A stretch of 64,000 bases of DNA. Origin: Clostridia bacterium. GTDB lineage: Bacteria; Bacillota; Clostridia; Oscillospirales; Acutalibacteraceae. The notes below the pieces were generated by a model, which ran no database searches, was not told where the DNA came from, and saw only the letters and a program-made list of their open reading frames with translations. The stretch covers positions 1-64,000 of the forward strand of contig JAGAMK010000047.1 of assembly GCA_017624735.1 (NCBI GenBank). Reading direction: 5' to 3'. This document shows positions 17,655-28,594 of the stretch, in pieces. The position numbers were made by a program, and so were the translations under genes. Numbering within the stretch: position 1 is the stretch's first letter; every line of letters starts with the position of its first letter.

Positions 17655-20150
17655 ATGATTGAAAATAAGATTCATGTGGCTTACGGTTTTCACGTTAACT
17701 GTTATCACTCTTACCGTGGTGATACGAATGACAATTTAGGATTCGGCTCGGATATAAGAATTATCAGGAAAACTCTTGATACCCTTACTGAATTCAACGA
17801 GCAAGGAATTCCCGTAAAAGGTACTTGGGACACAGAAAACTTTTTCTCTTTACAGAAAATTCTCCCCGAATATGCTCCTGATATCATTGAAAAGATGAAA
17901 GAAAGAGTAGAAAAATATGGTGACGAGAATATCATAATGGGCTACAACAATGGTGCTTTATCGGCTATGACAGAAGATGAATTCTGTGAAAGCATCAATC
18001 TCGCCATTACTAACCCTGACGGTAGTGGACTCCAAGACATCTTCGGTACTTGTGAGAAAATTGTTCGACCACAGGAAGTTATGTTTACACCGTCGCAGGT
18101 AAGTTTATATAACAAATTAGGCATTAAGGCACTTTGTCTTTATTACAGTTGTGTGCCTTTTGATGCATTCAGGACTATTATTCCAAGACTTTCTGACGAA
18201 GAAGCATTTAACCCACTTACCTACACCTATAATGGTGAGAGTATGACAATTATCCCTACATATTCAAATTCCGATGTTTGTGACGCAGGTTGTCTTCGTG
18301 CTTGGGTTAAGGATTTGCGTAAAAAACAGGAAAGTGGCGAAATCAACAACGACCTTTTCTTATTTATAAATATGGATGCTGATGCTATTTTCTGGGAAAC
18401 TATTGATATGGGTAAAATGACAGGTAAAGTTGCAAACACTGACGGTATTCACGGACTTGTTAAAGAAGTTGCAGATTTGCCTTATGTTGTTTTTGACACT
18501 CCAGGTGGATACATTAAAAATCATAAACCGATTGGTAAAATTGAGTTTACTCACGATACTGCTGACGGCAATTTCACAGGATATGCTTCATGGTCAGAAA
18601 AGCCATTTAACAGAAAAATCTGGACACGAATTGAAAGAGCAAGAGCTATGTCAAAGGTTACAAGTGACCGTGATATGCTTTCTCCATCATTCAACAATCG
18701 TGTTTTATTGCTCTCAACAACCCATTTCGGACTTGCAACTCCTGTGCTTAACATTCAGAGAGAAAAAACAGCAATCGATTTAAGTGACAAGGTTGTTGCT
18801 GACGAAATTTCAGTAATGCCTAAAACTAAGAAAATCACAGTTCACAATATAACAAATTCGCTGTTACAATGTGTTCAAGTTGAGATTAAAGAAACGATTT
18901 CAGACATTTCATGTATGACAGTTAAGGCTCGTGACCTTGAAAGTTTTGTTGCTGTACCTACTGCTGATAATTGTTCTTCCGCATATCTTATGCTGAAATT
19001 CAAAAAGAATAAAAAGAAATATGAGCTTGAAATCGGCTTTGACGGTGAATGTAAAGAAACTACATTTAAAAATCTTCTTGAAACACCACGTATGTCAATT
19101 ATGTTCTCACCTAATGGAAATATTGCTTTTGCACATTGTGACGGAAGAAAAATTGGTGGCTATGATTTCCTGCAATCATATATTACTTATGGCAAGAAAA
19201 AATACAATTTCGAAAACGCAGTTACTTCCCCCCTTTCTCTTGCAGGAAATGGTGAAGGTGTAAGAATTCAGGGTGAAATTCACTTGCCAAAAGAAATTAA
19301 ATCAGGTAGTTTCACTTTTGATTTCTTTAAAACTGATTTTTCTGATGCCATATTTGTTCGTACAACAGTTAATTACCCATACACAGCGGAAACAACATCC
19401 ATTTCAACCGAAAATTCTGCTCTCGGCAGATACAGTGATATGAATTGGAAAGAAACTGTACCATTCCAGATTACACCAACATTTAATGGTGATATTTCAG
19501 TTATTAAGAGAAACTTTATGGACGATATTTCTTCATTCAGAACACAGAGTTTCCCTGAATACGATGAAAAGAATGAGGAAATTGACTCATTCAATCATCA
19601 GTTGACAGGTGGCTTTGTAGGTCTTTACGATGAAAACGGCGGTATTGTTGTTGCCAATGCTCGTCAGGTGCTTTCTTCAATGGCTCATTGTCCTATGAGA
19701 TTGGAAAAGGACAAGACTGTCAGAATGAATCCTTTTGGCACTTATTACGGCAAACAAAGACACCATTTCAGCCGTGCAAATGGCGAAATTCTAGATACTT
19801 ATAATCTTGTTGCGGCACAAGGTAAGAGTATTGCTCCGTCATATAACGGAAGTTCGGAAACTGCTGTTTTCGGACTTTACCCTATGGCAAAAGGTGGACT
19901 TTCGGACAATGAAAAGCAAGAAATATGTGCTTTTGCAGATGGTGCTTTGATTACTGCACCTGAAAATGAGAATGTTGCTCCATTCACAAAGGACAACATA
20001 ACACTCCGAGATGCTAATGCAGACGGAATAAATGAAAAAGACCTAAAAAACCCTGTTATGACAGGTATTTCTGGTAACGTTGGTAAATACATCACAAAGG
20101 GTGTTAAAGCAATTACACATATTGTTACAACACAGATTAAATCAAAATAA
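17655..20150 (+). CDS. Large putative glycoside hydrolase/deacetylase (GH38/GH57-like N terminus)
   Basis: An 831-residue cytoplasmic protein with no export signal. The N-terminal 320 residues look like the (beta/alpha)7 glycosidase/deacetylase superfamily: HVAYGFHVNCYHSYRGDTND at the start, VKGTWDTENFFSL near 55, and a run ending NNDLFLFINMDADAIFW near 230 as the likely barrel end. The rest is mostly beta, like the sandwich domains of alpha-mannosidase-type enzymes (HLPKEIKSGSFTFDFF). Assignment is by pattern only; substrate and catalytic Asp are uncertain. The start is the ATG at 17655, nine bases after AGGAG. A GntR regulator gene follows, but with its own promoter. Confidence 0.45.
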   Translation: MIENKIHVAYGFHVNCYHSYRGDTNDNLGFGSDIRIIRKTLDTLTEFNEQGIPVKGTWDTENFFSLQKILPEYAPDIIEKMKERVEKYGDENIIMGYNNGALSAMTEDEFCESINLAITNPDGSGLQDIFGTCEKIVRPQEVMFTPSQVSLYNKLGIKALCLYYSCVPFDAFRTIIPRLSDEEAFNPLTYTYNGESMTIIPTYSNSDVCDAGCLRAWVKDLRKKQESGEINNDLFLFINMDADAIFWETIDMGKMTGKVANTDGIHGLVKEVADLPYVVFDTPGGYIKNHKPIGKIEFTHDTADGNFTGYASWSEKPFNRKIWTRIERARAMSKVTSDRDMLSPSFNNRVLLLSTTHFGLATPVLNIQREKTAIDLSDKVVADEISVMPKTKKITVHNITNSLLQCVQVEIKETISDISCMTVKARDLESFVAVPTADNCSSAYLMLKFKKNKKKYELEIGFDGECKETTFKNLLETPRMSIMFSPNGNIAFAHCDGRKIGGYDFLQSYITYGKKKYNFENAVTSPLSLAGNGEGVRIQGEIHLPKEIKSGSFTFDFFKTDFSDAIFVRTTVNYPYTAETTSISTENSALGRYSDMNWKETVPFQITPTFNGDISVIKRNFMDDISSFRTQSFPEYDEKNEEIDSFNHQLTGGFVGLYDENGGIVVANARQVLSSMAHCPMRLEKDKTVRMNPFGTYYGKQRHHFSRANGEILDTYNLVAAQGKSIAPSYNGSSETAVFGLYPMAKGGLSDNEKQEICAFADGALITAPENENVAPFTKDNITLRDANADGINEKDLKNPVMTGISGNVGKYITKGVKAITHIVTTQIKSK

Positions 20151-20153
20151 TCT

Positions 20154-20182
20154 TTGCATTTTTTGAAAATGTGTTGTATAGT
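20154..20182 (+). promoter_or_regulatory. Promoter of the GntR regulator gene
   Basis: TTGCAT (20154-20159) and TATAGT (20177-20182) have a 17-bp spacer. The -10 overlaps TGTTGTAT (20172-20179), a sequence also present in the ilvC operator, which hints at autoregulation. Confidence 0.65.
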
Positions 20183-20215
20183 AGATTTTAATATTTCTTG
20201 ATTGGGGAATGTTTT

Positions 20216-20902
20216 ATGGAAAATTTATCACAGAGAATTGCTGAAACACTCAAAAAAATGATTGTTGAGGAGCATAAATATAATTACGGTGAAAAGCTGC
20301 CTAATGAAAATGAGCTTTCACAAGAATTGGGTGTCAGCCGTTCTACTCTTCGTGAAGCCATCAAAACACTTATTTCAAATGGTGTGCTTGTAGTTAAACG
20401 CGGTAAGGGTACTTATGTATCAGAGCAATTTGACCAGTATGCCCACGAAATTGATGTAAACGATTTTATGAAAAAACAGATTACATTACGTGATTTGTAT
20501 GAAACTCGTTTGATTATTGAGCCTGAGGCAGCTGCGCTTGCTTGTAAGCGTGCTACAGATGAAGAAATTAACGAAATTCTCCGCCTTGGAGAAATTTGTC
20601 AACAAGAATTGAAGAACGACCCAGGTGGAGCAAAGAGAATTGAGTCTGAAAGTGCTTTCCATGGTGCAATTCTCAAGGCATCACATAACGAGTTTTTAGG
20701 TCAGTTCTTGCCTATTCTCACAAAGACAATTCAAAAGACAATTGAACTCAACTACAATCTTGAAACAATTGCCGAAGAAGCTTATGAAGACCATATTATG
20801 ATTATGAAATTCCTTAAAAACAGGGATTCAATCGGTATGAAGAGTGCTCTTACCATTCATCTGCACCACGCAGTAATTAATGAACAAATTTCTTTTGATT
20901 AA
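20216..20902 (+). CDS. GntR/FadR-subfamily transcriptional regulator
   Basis: A 228-residue regulator. Residues 1-70 form the winged helix of GntR proteins (YNYGEKLPNENELSQELGV, SRSTLREAIKTLI, KRGKGTYVS), and the rest is an all-helical FCD ligand domain of the FadR subfamily (LYETRLIIEPEAAALACKRA). FCD proteins usually bind a small organic acid, often with a metal. The immediate neighbour is ilvC, whose promoter contains a strong inverted repeat, so control of branched-chain synthesis is a fair inference. The ATG at 20216 has GGGG eight bases upstream. Confidence 0.85.
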   Translation: MENLSQRIAETLKKMIVEEHKYNYGEKLPNENELSQELGVSRSTLREAIKTLISNGVLVVKRGKGTYVSEQFDQYAHEIDVNDFMKKQITLRDLYETRLIIEPEAAALACKRATDEEINEILRLGEICQQELKNDPGGAKRIESESAFHGAILKASHNEFLGQFLPILTKTIQKTIELNYNLETIAEEAYEDHIMIMKFLKNRDSIGMKSALTIHLHHAVINEQISFD

Positions 20903-20917
20903 TTTTTTAAAAAGGTA

Positions 20918-22036
<1,119 letters not shown>

Positions 22037-22055
22037 TTCATCACATAAAAAGATT

Positions 22056-22090
22056 AAGAGTACGGAATTTGGTTTCCGTACTCTTTTTTT
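22056..22090 (+). terminator. Terminator of ilvC, possibly bidirectional
   Basis: Arms AAGAGTACGGA and TCCGTACTCTT are followed by a run of seven or more T. On the other strand the same stem follows the LRR gene stop at 22095, with a weaker T tract. Confidence 0.9.
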
Positions 22091-22094
22091 GTAG

Positions 22095-25000
22095 TTATTC
22101 AATTATAAGTTTACCGTCAGCATCAACATTGTAATGACCGACTGTGATTGGTGTTCCGTCTGCATATGTAAGACCGTTAATTCTCTCTTCATTGAGATAA
22201 ATTCTCTTGTTTTTAACGATTTCGTGTCTGTCACCAATGAAGTAGAAATCACCGTCAACCTCAACAAGTTGGTATGCCTTTAATTTGGCATTATTCTTGT
22301 AGATGTTATTACCAACAATACCATTTAAAATAATCATCTTACCATTTTCGTCAAAGTCGTAAGAACCAACTGCAATTGGTGTTCCATCTGCATATGTAAG
22401 ACCGTTGATTTTTTCTTCACTGAGATAAACTTTTCTGCCTTTGATAATTTCGTGTCTGTCGCCAATGAAGTAGAAGTCACCGTCAACCTCAACAAGCTGA
22501 TATGCCTTCTGCTGAACATTGTTTTTGTAAACATAGTTACCAACAATGCCTTCACGCATTATCATTTTACCATTCTCATCAAATTCGTAAACACCTGCTA
22601 AAATTGGTGTACCATCTGCATATGTAAGACCATTGATTCTTGCATCAGTAAGATTAACCTTCTGGTTCTTGACAATTTCGTGTCTGTCACCAATGAAGTA
22701 GAACTCACCGTCAACCTCAACAAGCTGATATGCCTTTAATTTGGTATTATTCTTATAAATATTCTTTCCGACTACACCATTTAAGATTATCATTTTACCG
22801 TTTTCATCAAAATTATAAGAACCAGGTAAAATTGGTGAACCATCTGCATAAGTAAGACCATTGATTCTTACTTCGGTGAGTGAAACCTTCTTGTTTTTAA
22901 CAATTTCATGTCTGTCACCGATGAAATAGAAATCACCATCAAATTCCACAAGCTGATATGCTTTTTGCATTACACCGTCCTTGTAGAAATGGTTATCTTT
23001 TATGCCTGTGAATGGTGGAGTGTAGTTATAATGAATTGTTGCGTCGAGAAGACTTGCATTATAATTACCCATTGAGATTTCGTTCCATTGTGCTTCTGTG
23101 CCTAAATAATATACATCTGTAAGTTTATCACACCGATAAAATGTTCTTTCACCGATTGTAGTTACCCCACTAGGGATTATTACACTTGTAAGTCTTATGC
23201 AAGGCCAAAATGCACCGTCATTGATTGTTGTTACATTATCAGGGACTGTATAATCTGTTTTTGCGTTATATGCCGGATATCGAATAAGCGTTGTTTTATC
23301 TTTATTAAATAACACACCATATTCATCACTTGAATAATTTTTATTATTACTGTCAACCATTATACTCTCAAGGGCACTACAATACGTAAACGCAGAGTCA
23401 TCAATTGCTGTTACTCCACTTCCAATTGTTATGCTTGAAAGTGAATAGCAACTGTAAAATGCATTCATACCAATTGCCGTTACTCCATCGCCAATAATGA
23501 CTGTTTCAATATCGTCTTTAAAGTCTTGCCAAGGACGATTACCAGTGCTATAGTCCTCAATTGCACCATGACCGGAAATGGTAAGTTTGCCTGTGGAGCC
23601 TTCAAACGTCCATATAAGATTATCACCGCAAGTTCCCGTAATCTTTCGATTAGGGTCTACATAATTGTATACAATTGTTGCGCTAAGTAAAGGCTCGTTA
23701 CCATTAGCATCTATTGAAATTTCACTCCAGTCTTTTGCTGTGCCGGAATAAAATACAGTTCCATATACACTTCCAAGGTATTCACAACTCGAAAATGCGT
23801 TCTCATCGATTGTGGTTACGCTGCTCGGAATTGTTACACTGAAAAGATTCCAACAAGCGCCAAATGTGTAATAATTGATTGTTGTTACACCGTCAGGGAT
23901 TATCACACTTTCGAGGTTGGTACAATAATAAAATGTCCTCTCACCGATTGTTGTTACACTATCGGGAATTGTTACACCGGTAAGATTTTCACAAGCGTAA
24001 AATGCATTATCAGCAATTTTTGTTACAGTATCCGGAATTACATAACTTGTTCTTGTGTTACCCTTAGGATGATATACGAGTGTAGTTTTATTCTTGTTGA
24101 ACAATACACCATATTCATCATTTGAAAAATACTTGTTATTACTGTCAACTGTTACTTTGGTAAGATTATCGCAACGATAAAACACCATATAACCAAGAGA
24201 AGTTATACCTTTACCAAATGTTACATTTGTAAGATGACAGTATCCGAATGCCTCATTTTCGATTGTTGTTACACTGTCAGGGATTGTGTAACTTGTATTT
24301 GCATTGCCTGTAGGATATTGAATGAGTGTTGTTTTATCCTTATTAAATAACACACCGTATTCATCATTAGAATAGTTTTTATTATTACTTTCAACTGTTA
24401 TACTTGTAAGGTTTTCGCTCATACTAAATGCATCTTGACCAATAGTCGTTACGCTGGCAGGGATTGTTATGTTTGTAAGGCTATCACAAGCAAGAAATGC
24501 ATACTTACCAATTGTTGTTACACTGTTGGGGATTGTCACATTTGCAATATTGCCGGAAAAATAAAATGCATAATCATCAATTATTGTTACACTGTTTGGA
24601 ATTGTTATGCTTGTAAAGCTATCCATATCACCAAATGCATATATACCGATTGTTGTTACACCATCTTTTATAACAATTTCTTTAATATAATCATCACAAC
24701 CTCTCCATGGTTGATTGCCGCTCCAATAATCATACATAGCACCTGTACCGGAAATAGTTAATATGCTTGTAGATTCATCAAATACCCATGTAAGATTATC
24801 CCCGCATGTGCCTGAAGTTACATAGTTGTAGTGCTTTGTTGCATTAACCAGAACATTATTATAGTTACCTATTGAGATTTTGCTCCAATCGCTACTTGAA
24901 CCCGGATAGTTAATATCTGTAATACTGTTACAGGATTGAAATGCCCTGTCAGCAATTGTTGTGACGGAAACAGGAACATAATAATGTGTTATCGTGTTAC

Positions 25001-26609
25001 CCGCAGGGTATGTAATGAGTATCGTTTTATCCTTGTCGAATAATACACCATATTCATCATTTGAATAGCTTCCATTGTTTTCGTCAACAATTATTTCTTC
25101 AAGGCTTGTACAATATACAAAAACATCATCACCAATTGTTGTTACACTACTTGGAATTGTTACACTTTGAAGACTGTGGCAACTGTAAAACGCTGAAACA
25201 CCGATTGTTGTTACACCATCATCTATAACAACCTCTTTGATATTCTCCTCATAATTCTCCCAAGGGCGATTGGAGTAATTGTAATCATACATAGCACCTG
25301 TGCCGGAGATAGTTAGTGTGCTTGTTGGTTCATCATATACCCAAGTAAGATTATCGCCACATACACCTGAGTCAGTTTCTTTATAATGCATTGTTGCGTT
25401 GAGAAGAGCAGTGTTATTATCACCAATTGTGACATTTTTCCAGTCTTGTATAAAGCCTGTGTAATATACGCTATGAAGACTCGTACAACTGTAAAAAGCA
25501 CCTGCACCAATTGTTGTTACACTTTCCGGAATTGTTATGCTTGAAAGATAGTTGCAGACGCTGAATGCATAATCTCCGATTGTTGTTACACTATTGCCGA
25601 TTGTTACTTGATTGAAGCGGCAACCACTAAATGAGCGGTTTCCGATTGTGATTACACTATCGGGAATTGTTACAGTTGCAAGCTTTGAGCAACTATACGC
25701 CGCATAATCACCGATTGTTGTCACACCGTCATTTATAACAAGTTTTTTAATAATATCCTCATAATCTTCCCACGGACGATTATTGCTATCATAATCATAC
25801 ATAGCACCCGTACCTGAAATGGTGAGTGTGCTTATTCTTTCATCAAATACCCATGTAAGACTATCACCACATGTGCCCGAGTCTAAAATTTTACAATGAA
25901 TTGTTGCGTCGAGAAGTGGTTGGTTATTCTTTCCAATCGTAATAGCATTCCAATTGTCTTCTAATTCTTCGTAATATACATTCGTCAGACTGCTACAACC
26001 ATCAAAAGCATTCTCTCCGATTGATGTTACAGTGTTAGAAATTGTTATACTTAAAAGACTTTCGCAATTGTAAAAGGCATAATTACCGATAGTTGTTGCA
26101 CCATTATAGATTGTTGCGCTTGTAGCGGCTTTGAAATCATAAAATGCATAATCACAGATTGCTGTTACACCGGTTCCGACTGATATAGTGGTTACATCAT
26201 CTGCAAAATATCTCCACGGGCGATTATCAGCAGTATATTCATACATATCCCCTGAACCGTAAATGCTTAATTTGCCCGATGACTCATAAAACTGCCATGT
26301 AAGACTATCACCACATTTACCTGAGGTTGCGGGCATAAATTCTCCGCAATCGTCGCAGCTTTCGTCTTTATTAGCATCCGTATGTCCTGTTGCTGTATAT
26401 TCCAAGGTGTCGGTAAAACCACAAACGGAGCATTTAATTATTTCATAGCCATCAGTAGTACAGGTTGCTTCAACAGTTTCAATCCATTCAAATGCGTGTC
26501 CATACATTAGACAGTCATCACTGGTTGCAAAAGCACCAATGCTTGTAGAAGGTACCGCTGAAAAAATTAATAAAATTGAAAGAAAAATTGATAATATTTT
26601 TTTCTTCAT
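22095..26609 (-). CDS. BspA-type leucine-rich-repeat secreted surface protein
   Basis: A 1504-residue exported protein. A signal peptide (1-28, MKKKILSIFLSILLIFSAV) is followed by a Cys pair segment (ATCTTDGYEIIKCSVCGFTDT) and about 1150 residues of LRR_5 repeats (SVTTIGDYAFYSC, SITIPNSVTTI). Within them five modules start S/TG-x-CGDxLTW, and five copies of SNDEYGVLFNKDKTTL occur. The C-terminal 300 residues hold four 76-residue repeats (YQLVEVDGDFYFIGDRHEI). No LPxTG motif or membrane anchor is seen, so those repeats may bind the cell surface or glycans. BspA proteins are adhesins in gut and oral bacteria. Its promoter is just upstream. Confidence 0.88.
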   Translation of the reverse strand: MKKKILSIFLSILLIFSAVPSTSIGAFATSDDCLMYGHAFEWIETVEATCTTDGYEIIKCSVCGFTDTLEYTATGHTDANKDESCDDCGEFMPATSGKCGDSLTWQFYESSGKLSIYGSGDMYEYTADNRPWRYFADDVTTISVGTGVTAICDYAFYDFKAATSATIYNGATTIGNYAFYNCESLLSITISNTVTSIGENAFDGCSSLTNVYYEELEDNWNAITIGKNNQPLLDATIHCKILDSGTCGDSLTWVFDERISTLTISGTGAMYDYDSNNRPWEDYEDIIKKLVINDGVTTIGDYAAYSCSKLATVTIPDSVITIGNRSFSGCRFNQVTIGNSVTTIGDYAFSVCNYLSSITIPESVTTIGAGAFYSCTSLHSVYYTGFIQDWKNVTIGDNNTALLNATMHYKETDSGVCGDNLTWVYDEPTSTLTISGTGAMYDYNYSNRPWENYEENIKEVVIDDGVTTIGVSAFYSCHSLQSVTIPSSVTTIGDDVFVYCTSLEEIIVDENNGSYSNDEYGVLFDKDKTILITYPAGNTITHYYVPVSVTTIADRAFQSCNSITDINYPGSSSDWSKISIGNYNNVLVNATKHYNYVTSGTCGDNLTWVFDESTSILTISGTGAMYDYWSGNQPWRGCDDYIKEIVIKDGVTTIGIYAFGDMDSFTSITIPNSVTIIDDYAFYFSGNIANVTIPNSVTTIGKYAFLACDSLTNITIPASVTTIGQDAFSMSENLTSITVESNNKNYSNDEYGVLFNKDKTTLIQYPTGNANTSYTIPDSVTTIENEAFGYCHLTNVTFGKGITSLGYMVFYRCDNLTKVTVDSNNKYFSNDEYGVLFNKNKTTLVYHPKGNTRTSYVIPDTVTKIADNAFYACENLTGVTIPDSVTTIGERTFYYCTNLESVIIPDGVTTINYYTFGACWNLFSVTIPSSVTTIDENAFSSCEYLGSVYGTVFYSGTAKDWSEISIDANGNEPLLSATIVYNYVDPNRKITGTCGDNLIWTFEGSTGKLTISGHGAIEDYSTGNRPWQDFKDDIETVIIGDGVTAIGMNAFYSCYSLSSITIGSGVTAIDDSAFTYCSALESIMVDSNNKNYSSDEYGVLFNKDKTTLIRYPAYNAKTDYTVPDNVTTINDGAFWPCIRLTSVIIPSGVTTIGERTFYRCDKLTDVYYLGTEAQWNEISMGNYNASLLDATIHYNYTPPFTGIKDNHFYKDGVMQKAYQLVEFDGDFYFIGDRHEIVKNKKVSLTEVRINGLTYADGSPILPGSYNFDENGKMIILNGVVGKNIYKNNTKLKAYQLVEVDGEFYFIGDRHEIVKNQKVNLTDARINGLTYADGTPILAGVYEFDENGKMIMREGIVGNYVYKNNVQQKAYQLVEVDGDFYFIGDRHEIIKGRKVYLSEEKINGLTYADGTPIAVGSYDFDENGKMIILNGIVGNNIYKNNAKLKAYQLVEVDGDFYFIGDRHEIVKNKRIYLNEERINGLTYADGTPITVGHYNVDADGKLIIE
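22098..23009 (-). repeat. Four tandem 228-bp coding repeats
   Basis: The segment GATTTCGTGTCTGTC recurs at exact 228-bp intervals (about 22218, 22446, 22674 and, with one change, 22902). This gives four 76-codon units at the 3' end of the LRR gene. Identity between units is high enough to allow recombination and change in copy number. Confidence 0.85.
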
Positions 26610-26639
26610 TTATAACACCTCTTTTTATTTTATAATTTT

Positions 26640-26668
26640 ATAATAGCAGATTTAACTATTTTTTTCAA
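26640..26668 (-). promoter_or_regulatory. Promoter of the LRR protein gene
   Basis: TTGAAA (26663-26668) and TATTAT (26640-26645) are spaced 17 bp on the minus strand, about 30 bases before the ATG. Confidence 0.7.
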
Positions 26669-26716
26669 CAAAAAAAAGTTTTTTTGTGCAAATTGGCATA
26701 ATCATCAAAAAAAACA

Positions 26717-26741
26717 AAGGTGGAGAGAATCTCTCCACCTT
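26717..26741 (-). terminator. Terminator of ilvB
   Basis: The 12-bp arms AAGGTGGAGAGA and TCTCTCCACCTT form a nearly perfect palindrome, followed on the minus strand by TGTTTTTTTT. It lies nine bases past the ilvB stop codon. Confidence 0.9.
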
Positions 26742-26749
26742 ACTATGTT

Positions 26750-28453
26750 TTATTTCTTATTTTCGCATTGCATTGGGCAAGTGGCACAATCACCCATCAT
26801 AATGTCGTTTACTGTCTTGCCTGCTGGAATCATTGGAAGTACTCTTTCGTCCTTATCAATTGTACATTCAATCCATACAGGGCCATTTGCTTTGAGTGCT
26901 TCTGCGAAAGCATCTTTGAATTGTGCGATTGTTTCGGCATAATATCCCTTTGCACCAAAAGCCTCTGCAAGTTTTACAAAGTTTGTTTGACGGTGTGGGT
27001 CGGTTTCTGAAAATCGCTTACCATAGAAGCAACGTTGCCACTGACGAACCATACCTAAAACTGTATTATTCATAATAACTGTAATAACAGGAAGATTATA
27101 ACTTACTGCTGTACAAGCCTCATTGAGATTCATATGGAATGAACCGTCACCAGTAATATGTACAACCTTTTTACTGTCACCAAGAGCAACTTTTGCTCCG
27201 ATTGCTGCACCATAACCATAACCCATTGTGCCCAATCCACCACTTGTAAGGAATCCTCTTGGGTTTACATGGTGAACATACTGTGCAGACCACATCTGAT
27301 GCTGACCTACGTCAGTTACAACAACAGTATCCTCCCCTGCCATATCACAGATTGCACCGATTAACTGATGTGGTAAAATCTGTGAGTCATCGTCCTGTGG
27401 AGCATAGTCAACGGCTTTATATTCGTTGAGTTGTTTGAGCCATTCTGCTCTGTCACCTTTTTTAATAAGTGGCAAGAGATTCTCAAGAACTGTTTTAACA
27501 TCACCAATTACATAGTGGTCAACTGCAACGTTTTTATTGATTTCACTAAGGTCAATATCAATCTGAATAATTGTTGCTTTCTTTGCGAAATCGTTTGTAT
27601 CAAGAGCAACACGGTCAGAAAAACGAGTACCAATGGCAACAAGCACATCTGCATCGTCAACGGCTTTATTTGTAACATAGCCACCATGCATACCTAAAAG
27701 TCCAAGGTTAAGTGGGTTATTATAGCCGATTACACCTGCTGACATAAGAGTATGACATGAAGGCATATTTGCTTTTTCAACAAGTTCTAATGCAAGTTCT
27801 GACGCGTTTGATGAAACAACACCGCCACCGAACATTACAACAGGCTTCTTCGCATTATTGATAATGTCAGCAACCTTTTGTAGTTCATCCATATCAATAA
27901 CTGTATCATCTTTAACTACAACTTTTTCTTTGTTATGGAATTCGGTTACTGCTGCAGTAACATCCTTTGTGATATCAATAAGGACAGGACCTTTTCTGCC
28001 TGTGTTTGCAATACGGAATGCCTCACGGATTGTATCAGCAAGTTCATTTACATCCTGAACCATATAGTTATGCTTTGTAATAGGCATTGTAATACCAGTA
28101 ATATAAACCTCTTGGAAAGCATCACGACCGATAAGACTCTTACCAACGTTACCTGTAATTACAACCATTGGAACGCTATCCATATAAGCAGTTGCGATAC
28201 CTGTAACAAGGTTAGTAGCACCGGGACCGCTTGTTGCAATACAAACACCGGTTTTGCCTGTTGCTCGTGCATAACCATCAGCAGCATGGGAAGCACCTTG
28301 CTCATGTGCTGTAAGGACATGTTTTATCTTATCGCTATATTTATAAAGTGCATCATAAATATTAAGGACAGCACCACCCGGATAACCGAAAATGGTGTCA
28401 ACTCCCTGTTCTATTAAAACCTCAGCTAAAATCTCCGAGCCGTTAAGTTTCAT
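26750..28453 (-). CDS. ilvB: Acetolactate synthase, large catalytic subunit
   Basis: This thiamine-diphosphate and FAD enzyme makes acetolactate or acetohydroxybutyrate, the first step of valine and isoleucine synthesis. The 567 residues match IlvB. The catalytic Glu is in LTAHEQGASHAADGYAR near 50, the central FAD domain is about 190-340, and the ThDP motif GDGSFHMNLNEACTAV is near 430. No small subunit gene (ilvN) is adjacent. The FAD-domain and length fit biosynthetic IlvB better than fermentative AlsS, but this is an inference. The ATG has GGAG nine bases upstream. It is monocistronic. Confidence 0.93.
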   Translation of the reverse strand: MKLNGSEILAEVLIEQGVDTIFGYPGGAVLNIYDALYKYSDKIKHVLTAHEQGASHAADGYARATGKTGVCIATSGPGATNLVTGIATAYMDSVPMVVITGNVGKSLIGRDAFQEVYITGITMPITKHNYMVQDVNELADTIREAFRIANTGRKGPVLIDITKDVTAAVTEFHNKEKVVVKDDTVIDMDELQKVADIINNAKKPVVMFGGGVVSSNASELALELVEKANMPSCHTLMSAGVIGYNNPLNLGLLGMHGGYVTNKAVDDADVLVAIGTRFSDRVALDTNDFAKKATIIQIDIDLSEINKNVAVDHYVIGDVKTVLENLLPLIKKGDRAEWLKQLNEYKAVDYAPQDDDSQILPHQLIGAICDMAGEDTVVVTDVGQHQMWSAQYVHHVNPRGFLTSGGLGTMGYGYGAAIGAKVALGDSKKVVHITGDGSFHMNLNEACTAVSYNLPVITVIMNNTVLGMVRQWQRCFYGKRFSETDPHRQTNFVKLAEAFGAKGYYAETIAQFKDAFAEALKANGPVWIECTIDKDERVLPMIPAGKTVNDIMMGDCATCPMQCENKK

Positions 28454-28504
28454 TTTCCTTCACTCCATGTTTTTGCTAATTGATATAGAAAAATATTAAC
28501 TCTT

Positions 28505-28533
28505 ATTTTATAATATACACGAAGAAAAATCAA
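28505..28533 (-). promoter_or_regulatory. Promoter of ilvB
   Basis: TTGATT (28528-28533) and TAAAAT (28505-28510) lie 17 bp apart on the minus strand. No copy of the ilvC operator sequence is found here, so ilvB is probably not under the same GntR control. Confidence 0.65.
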
Positions 28534-28548
28534 TAGTTAATTAAGAAA

Positions 28549-28580
28549 AAAGGCAACAGAAATAACATTCTGTCGCCTTT
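28549..28580 (-). terminator. Terminator of the rnjA-ftsH operon
   Basis: AAAGGCGACAGAA and TTCTGTTGCCTTT, read on the minus strand, pair with one G-T wobble and are followed by six T. It lies just after the ftsH stop codon. Confidence 0.88.
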
Positions 28581-28594
28581 AAAATTATATGAAT

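Noticed and set aside
24435..24761. Plus-strand 108-codon Cys-rich frame
   Set aside because: It is the antisense shadow of the LRR repeats, with no ribosome-binding site.
27431..28417. Several plus-strand frames opposite ilvB
   Set aside because: All are shadows of a well-recognised gene; none has a good ribosome-binding site.
28454..28594. A copy of the ilvC operator upstream of ilvB
   Set aside because: No TGTTGTATGACA-like arm is present between ilvB and ftsH.
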